A stretch of DNA of 10,181 nt. It comes from Candidatus Poribacteria bacterium. Lineage in GTDB: Bacteria > Poribacteria > WGA-4E > UBA9662. A model generated the notes under the pieces. It ran no database searches, had not been told where the DNA came from, and saw only the letters and a list, made by a program, of their open reading frames with translations. The first letter of the stretch is position 1. Each line of letters opens with the position of its first letter. The translations under genes were made by a program, and so were the position numbers. The stretch spans positions 1 to 10,181 of the forward strand of contig PACG01000016.1 in NCBI GenBank assembly GCA_002699335.1, read 5' to 3'. Shown here in pieces: positions 7,363-10,181 of the stretch.

Positions 7363-7430
7363 GTCCTTTGAGGCTCAAGTTTTGGACTAGCTTAGGTATT
7401 GTTTTACAATCGCGGTTTCAGGGTAAAATC
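7294..7430 (-). repeat. inverted repeat, copy 2 (TIR-gene 5' region)
   Basis: Reverse-complement partner of 4537-4673. The two copies enclose about 2.6 kb carrying the reductase remnant, the PmoA-like gene and the ABM remnant. A 32-base perfect block lies at 7365-7396. In both copies the same in-frame stops occur upstream of the TIR motif, so the upstream 75 bases were probably non-coding or already decayed before duplication. Confidence 0.85.
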
Positions 7431-7568
7431 GAGTGTCAAATCAATACCTTATCACTTTACAAGAATTTGGTGATGCTATATATTTGTTTTGCCCGGTTCT
7501 TGCTAATATTTAGGCTTAGACTGAGATGATGATCCACTTTGTAACTGAAAATGACAAGAGTTATTGAG
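7431..7568. other. intergenic stretch before the beta-helix gene
   Basis: A/T-rich, no coding frame recognised. It would contain the promoter of the plus-strand gene at 7569 and the region upstream of the minus-strand TIR remnant. No convincing pair of promoter boxes with correct spacing was found. Confidence 0.3.
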
Positions 7569-7946
7569 ATGAAACGAATTAGTCTGTTATTTTTGCTGGT
7601 TGTTTTGATTTGCAGTTCTGTTTGGGCTAAAAGTAACCAAACCAGTTATTATGTTGATGCTGTCGCAGGATCTGACACAAATAATGGAACGTCAGAAGCA
7701 ATTGCTTGGCAATCTTTATCAAAAGTAAATAGATCCTCCTTTTCTCCTAGAGATCAAATTTTATCTAAGTCTGGACAAGTGTTTTTTGGAACTCTAAAAC
7801 CTCGTTCAAGTGGCAATTCGACTGCCTCAATCGTTGTCGGTAAATACGGAGGTGATTCGAAGCCCATTATTAATGGAGAAAATAAAAAAGCGAGCATTCA
7901 CTTAGTCAATCTACAAGGATGGGAATTTCAACCCCGTCGACTATAA
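7569..7946 (+). pseudogene. N-terminal fragment of a secreted right-handed parallel beta-helix protein
   Basis: ATG 7569 (AGAG nine bases upstream) begins a signal peptide MKRISLLFLLVVLICSSVWA with a likely cut after SVWA. The mature start reads YYVDAVAGSDTNNGTSEAIA, then AWQSLSKVN, DQILSKSGQVFFGTL, SSGNSTASIVVGKYGG, KPIINGE and LVNLQGWEF. This is the standard beginning of secreted beta-helix (DUF1565 / pectate-lyase-like, polysaccharide-active or adhesive) proteins. Those are usually 400-700 residues; here the frame stops at residue 126, exactly where 'WEI.NLEI.N' should begin the helix coils. No homologous continuation was found in the other frames before the next gene at 8023, so the rest is deleted. 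The ATG at 7551 is in frame but would disrupt the signal peptide. Confidence 0.7.
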
Positions 7947-8022
7947 TTAATTCATTGGGGATGCACTCATATCATCCAGGAGATGATAATTCTGAAGCGA
8001 TTAACTCTGAAAGAAGGATATA

Positions 8023-8814
8023 ATGAACGAAGATCAGAAGTATTTCTTTGATGTTACAGGTTATCTTGTTCTTGAAGACTTACTTACACATGATCATTGT
8101 GAACAACTGGTCGAAGCAATCAACAGGATTGCCGAAACACCCGTAGCACAATTGCCCAAAGGCGTAAGCCATTCTACTCCATCTCCGAATGAGATCGGTG
8201 TTGGTGACTTGACTAGCGCCGATCCAATATTTGCTAATCTGATTGATCTCCCACCTGTCATCGACATCTTGAAAGCGATTATTAATCCGAAACTCCGACT
8301 GGAAATTTCCTACGCTCGCATTCGTCGTCAAGGCTACGCTGGGTTGGAGATACACGGCGGCGGCGGCGGGGCTGATCCCATTTTTTCGTATCATCATTTT
8401 AATGGGCAGATCTACAGCGCCCATACTGTCGTGGCTTTCAATTTAACTGATGTAAGCGAGGAAGAAGGCGGTTTCGTCTGCATTCCGGGTAGCCATAAAG
8501 CCAATTTTTCCTTGCCACTAGACAGACAGGGATTCAAAAATGGGAAAATCGACGCGTCACTGCTTCGTTCCGTTCCATGCAAAGCAGGTTCAGCCGTTAT
8601 CTTCACCGAGGCACTATCACATGGTGCCGCCCCTTGGAAAAACGACCGAGAGCGTGTGAATCTATTCTACAAATACAATCATGCTGGTATAAAGTGGCGT
8701 AATTTCTGGCCCTCAAAGGAGGCCCTCGAACGAATGACACCCAGTCAGCGGTCCTTTTATTCCGAAGTAGGTTCTGACCCACGTGAGAAACGGATCCCCC
8801 ACCTTGGAAGGTAA
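8023..8814 (+). CDS. phytanoyl-CoA dioxygenase (PhyH)-family protein
   Basis: 263 residues, intact, with AAGGA five bases before the ATG. N-terminal FFDVTGYLVLEDLLTHDHCE (about 8-27) is the typical PhyH opening. The core double-stranded beta-helix shows HTVVAFNLTDVSEEEGGFVC (about 134-153), IPGSHKANF, and EALSHGAAPWKNDRERVNLF (about 196-215). Fe(II)/2-oxoglutarate enzymes of this family use H-x-D...H and an Arg that holds 2-oxoglutarate. H200 and R211 are good candidates for the distal His and Arg. The first motif is unusual: the expected HxD position reads H111-G-G, inside a run of five glycines encoded by a GGC repeat. Such a carboxylate-less motif occurs in related halogenases but also in uncharacterised PhyH subgroups, so the reaction is open. 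The substrate is unknown; PhyH paralogues are abundant in Poribacteria and Planctomycetes. Confidence 0.85.
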   Translation: MNEDQKYFFDVTGYLVLEDLLTHDHCEQLVEAINRIAETPVAQLPKGVSHSTPSPNEIGVGDLTSADPIFANLIDLPPVIDILKAIINPKLRLEISYARIRRQGYAGLEIHGGGGGADPIFSYHHFNGQIYSAHTVVAFNLTDVSEEEGGFVCIPGSHKANFSLPLDRQGFKNGKIDASLLRSVPCKAGSAVIFTEALSHGAAPWKNDRERVNLFYKYNHAGIKWRNFWPSKEALERMTPSQRSFYSEVGSDPREKRIPHLGR

Positions 8815-8845
8815 TGATAGTTTGTACTCCGTAGAACAGATGCAA

Positions 8846-8902
8846 TTAAATGCGTTGAGCGAACTCTCTATCTTTACGTGTGTAGAAGGTACAAAAATCC
8901 TG
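8846..8902 (-). pseudogene. TIR-domain gene remnant (fragment 4)
   Basis: The minus strand reads QDFCTFYTRKDREFAQRI and then TAA at 8848-8846. Aligned with fragment 2 (ADVFISYARKDIEFAQRL) it is the same first strand, loop and helix start, here without a frameshift. The DNA core at 8852-8878 matches the corresponding part of the two repeat copies, but the upstream homology of those copies is absent. It ends 31 bases after the stop of the PhyH gene, pointing toward it, and its 5' side runs directly into the receiver remnant of the opposite strand. Confidence 0.55.
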
Positions 8903-9090
8903 TTGGTCGACGATCAGCCGACGAACCTGGATGTGTTGTGTAGTTCGGGGCCTCACTGGAAGGAATACAGTGTTACGCCGTCTTGGAAACTGTTCTTTTG
9001 CACTGGAAAATTATCCGACGTATTGTCTGGACCATTGTGGGGTATTCATTTTGTCCCTATGGGTTTCCTCAACCTTCTCTCCAATCCTAA
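8891..9090 (+). pseudogene. response-regulator receiver-domain fragment
   Basis: The plus strand reads TKILLVDDQPTNLDVL, the first strand and acidic pocket (the two consecutive Asp residues) of a CheY-type receiver domain. After this the reading breaks up: pieces compatible with the domain appear in several frames, such as YSVTPS at about 8970 and ALENYP at about 9000-9017, but the phospho-acceptor strand 'DLILLDIMMP' is not intact in any frame. No output domain or histidine kinase lies nearby. A decayed remnant, fused head to head with a TIR fragment. Confidence 0.6.
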
Positions 9091-9185
9091 TTTTACTTCT
9101 ATTTTTCTATCATGGCATGCAGAAAACTTTTATATTAACGCATGTAAAGCTTCCATTCTTGCTCCAACCATTATATAACCTTGGT
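9091..9185. other. intergenic stretch, nothing recognised
   Basis: About 95 A/T-rich bases between the receiver remnant and the end of the minus-strand gene. No coding frame, repeat or clear terminator seen. Confidence 0.3.
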
Positions 9186-10158
9186 TTAAAGGTTTATGTT
9201 ACTCTGTAATTGAAGACGAATTAGAAATTCTTTACTTTTAGACCAAGTTGTTGCTAGTTTGCTCACGGTATCAACTGCTAGTGCAGGCACAATTTCTTTC
9301 TTAACATAGTTTTCTAGGATTTCACGTATAACATTACCACGGTCAGGAGCGGCTTTAGGCGTTTGCCTCACAACCACAAATCGACCCCCAGTTTGCCTGT
9401 TTCTTACGATGACGGGATCATGTTTTTCTCCATCAACTGTTCCTCCCAAACTAACCTCAATTTCCCAATTCCCATCAGCATTTATTTGCGATTTTTTCAT
9501 CGGTCTTGGAGAATTATATTCATTCGGTAAACTAGGAACGTATTTTTTACCATCAGCACTGGGTTTAAAAACATCGGCATCTGCGCCCCAGCAATCAAAG
9601 TTACTATCGGTGATGGTTTTTAGCCCCTTGTCACCATTTTTTCCTCCACCTTGAGTAACATAGAAAATATAGTCTGCAGTATTCACAAACATATCACCGC
9701 CTTCGAGGAATTTCTCTGCGATTGAATCCTCTTGCTCAACATTGCCAGGTTTATATAGGCTTACAGGAAAGTACCCAAAGGTGATGATGATATCAAGTTT
9801 ATTGTCTGCGGTTCTTTTCTTGGCAAAATTACCAATAGCTGCGTCATTATAAACTTTGATACTTCTGGCAAATTTGGTTTTTAGGATTTTTTCAGTATCG
9901 GCTTTAGCTGAAGCGACGTTGGTCCAACCAACCGATTCATTAAAAATCCCAATTTCTCCCATGTGGGTGATTTTTGCCCCAGAAATGGCTCGGTCTCTTT
10001 CCTTACTAATCTCTTTTTTAGGATTAGGATTGGTTACCGACTCCGCACTGATCTGTATAGACCCAACTTTACTCGTTAGCAGAGTTTTAAGTCCTCTTTT
10101 TGAGTCTTCAGTTTAATAAAACCTTTACTTTTTCAATTGGAATCTTGCTAAAATCCAT
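9186..10158 (-). CDS. hypothetical protein, possibly ThuA/GATase1-like fold, with a frameshift near its start
   Basis: The ATG at 9962 begins a 258-residue frame, but the same frame is open upstream to a stop near 10115 and its text (LLTSKVGSIQISAES, KKEISKERDRAISGAKITH) continues naturally, so that ATG is probably internal. Before that stop, an ATG at 10158 reads MDFSKIPIEKVKVLL in another frame; one small indel in TTATTAAAC (minus, about 10109-10118) would join the two. That second frame is itself open to the window edge, so the true start could be further out. The main part alternates strands and helices in a Rossmann-like way: KITHMGEIGIFNESVGW, DIIITFGYFPVSLY, GGDMFVNTADYIFYVTQGGG, GGRFVVVRQT and APDRGNVIREILENYV. 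This layout suggests a ThuA or class I glutamine-amidotransferase-like fold. No catalytic Cys in the expected nucleophile position was identified, so a non-enzymatic or sugar-related role is possible. Function unknown. Confidence 0.55.
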
Positions 10159-10181
10159 ATCAAGTTTCTTACATAGCTCGA

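Noticed and set aside
4537..7430. Composite transposon with inverted terminal repeats
   Set aside because: The repeats encode a TIR gene 5' end, no transposase lies between them and no target duplication was seen.
1..10181. CRISPR array, tRNA or rRNA gene
   Set aside because: No evenly spaced direct repeats, no cloverleaf-like segment and no rRNA-like sequence were recognised by eye.
1..10181. All frameshifts being sequencing errors
   Set aside because: Four large frames totalling about 6.7 kb are uninterrupted, while breaks cluster in short fragments that also lack starts or ends; single homopolymer cases could still be errors.

Overview
The window reads like an accessory stretch of a bacterial chromosome from a Planctomycetes/Poribacteria-type lineage. 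This is an inference from gene content: a PSCyt1-DUF1549-DUF1553 protein followed by a DUF1501 protein, plus a PmoA-like DUF6807 protein and a phytanoyl-CoA dioxygenase-family protein, are a combination typical of those groups. No rRNA or other phylogenetic marker is present, so the assignment is not proven.

Layout. Positions 1-450 hold broken remnants: a possible N-terminus of a medium-chain dehydrogenase on the minus strand and a frameshifted TIR domain on the plus strand. A promoter-like pair of boxes overlapping a perfect inverted repeat (451-484) precedes two intact plus-strand genes 4 bases apart: a secreted cytochrome c/DUF1549/DUF1553 protein (687-3068) and a Tat-exported DUF1501 protein (3073-4518). 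From 4519 to about 5380 there is debris: a second TIR fragment, a short lysine-rich tail overlapping the next start codon, and a truncated NAD(P)H-dependent FMN reductase. An intact minus-strand PmoA-like gene follows (5380-6468). From 6500 to 7430 lie more broken genes: a possible flavin oxidoreductase piece, an antibiotic-biosynthesis-monooxygenase (ABM)-type gene with a one-base frameshift, an unidentified stretch, and a third TIR fragment. Next come a truncated secreted beta-helix protein (7569-7946), an intact phytanoyl-CoA dioxygenase-family gene (8023-8814), a fourth TIR fragment facing an orphan response-regulator receiver fragment (8846-9090), and a minus-strand protein that looks like a ThuA/GATase1-type fold, with a frameshift near its N-terminus (9186-10158).

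The main result is that the gene-poor parts are not empty. They hold at least four decayed TIR-domain fragments. Two of these (4537-4673 and 7294-7430) share about 135 bp, including non-TIR upstream sequence, in inverted orientation, and they bracket a 2.6 kb segment. The intact genes sit between these fragments as islands. The four large intact frames total about 6.7 kb without an interruption, so the frameshifts are more likely real decay than a generally poor sequence, though reads would be needed to settle each one.

The DUF1549/DUF1553 and DUF1501 genes probably form one exported functional unit of unknown substrate. The other intact genes are single units with no obvious shared pathway.
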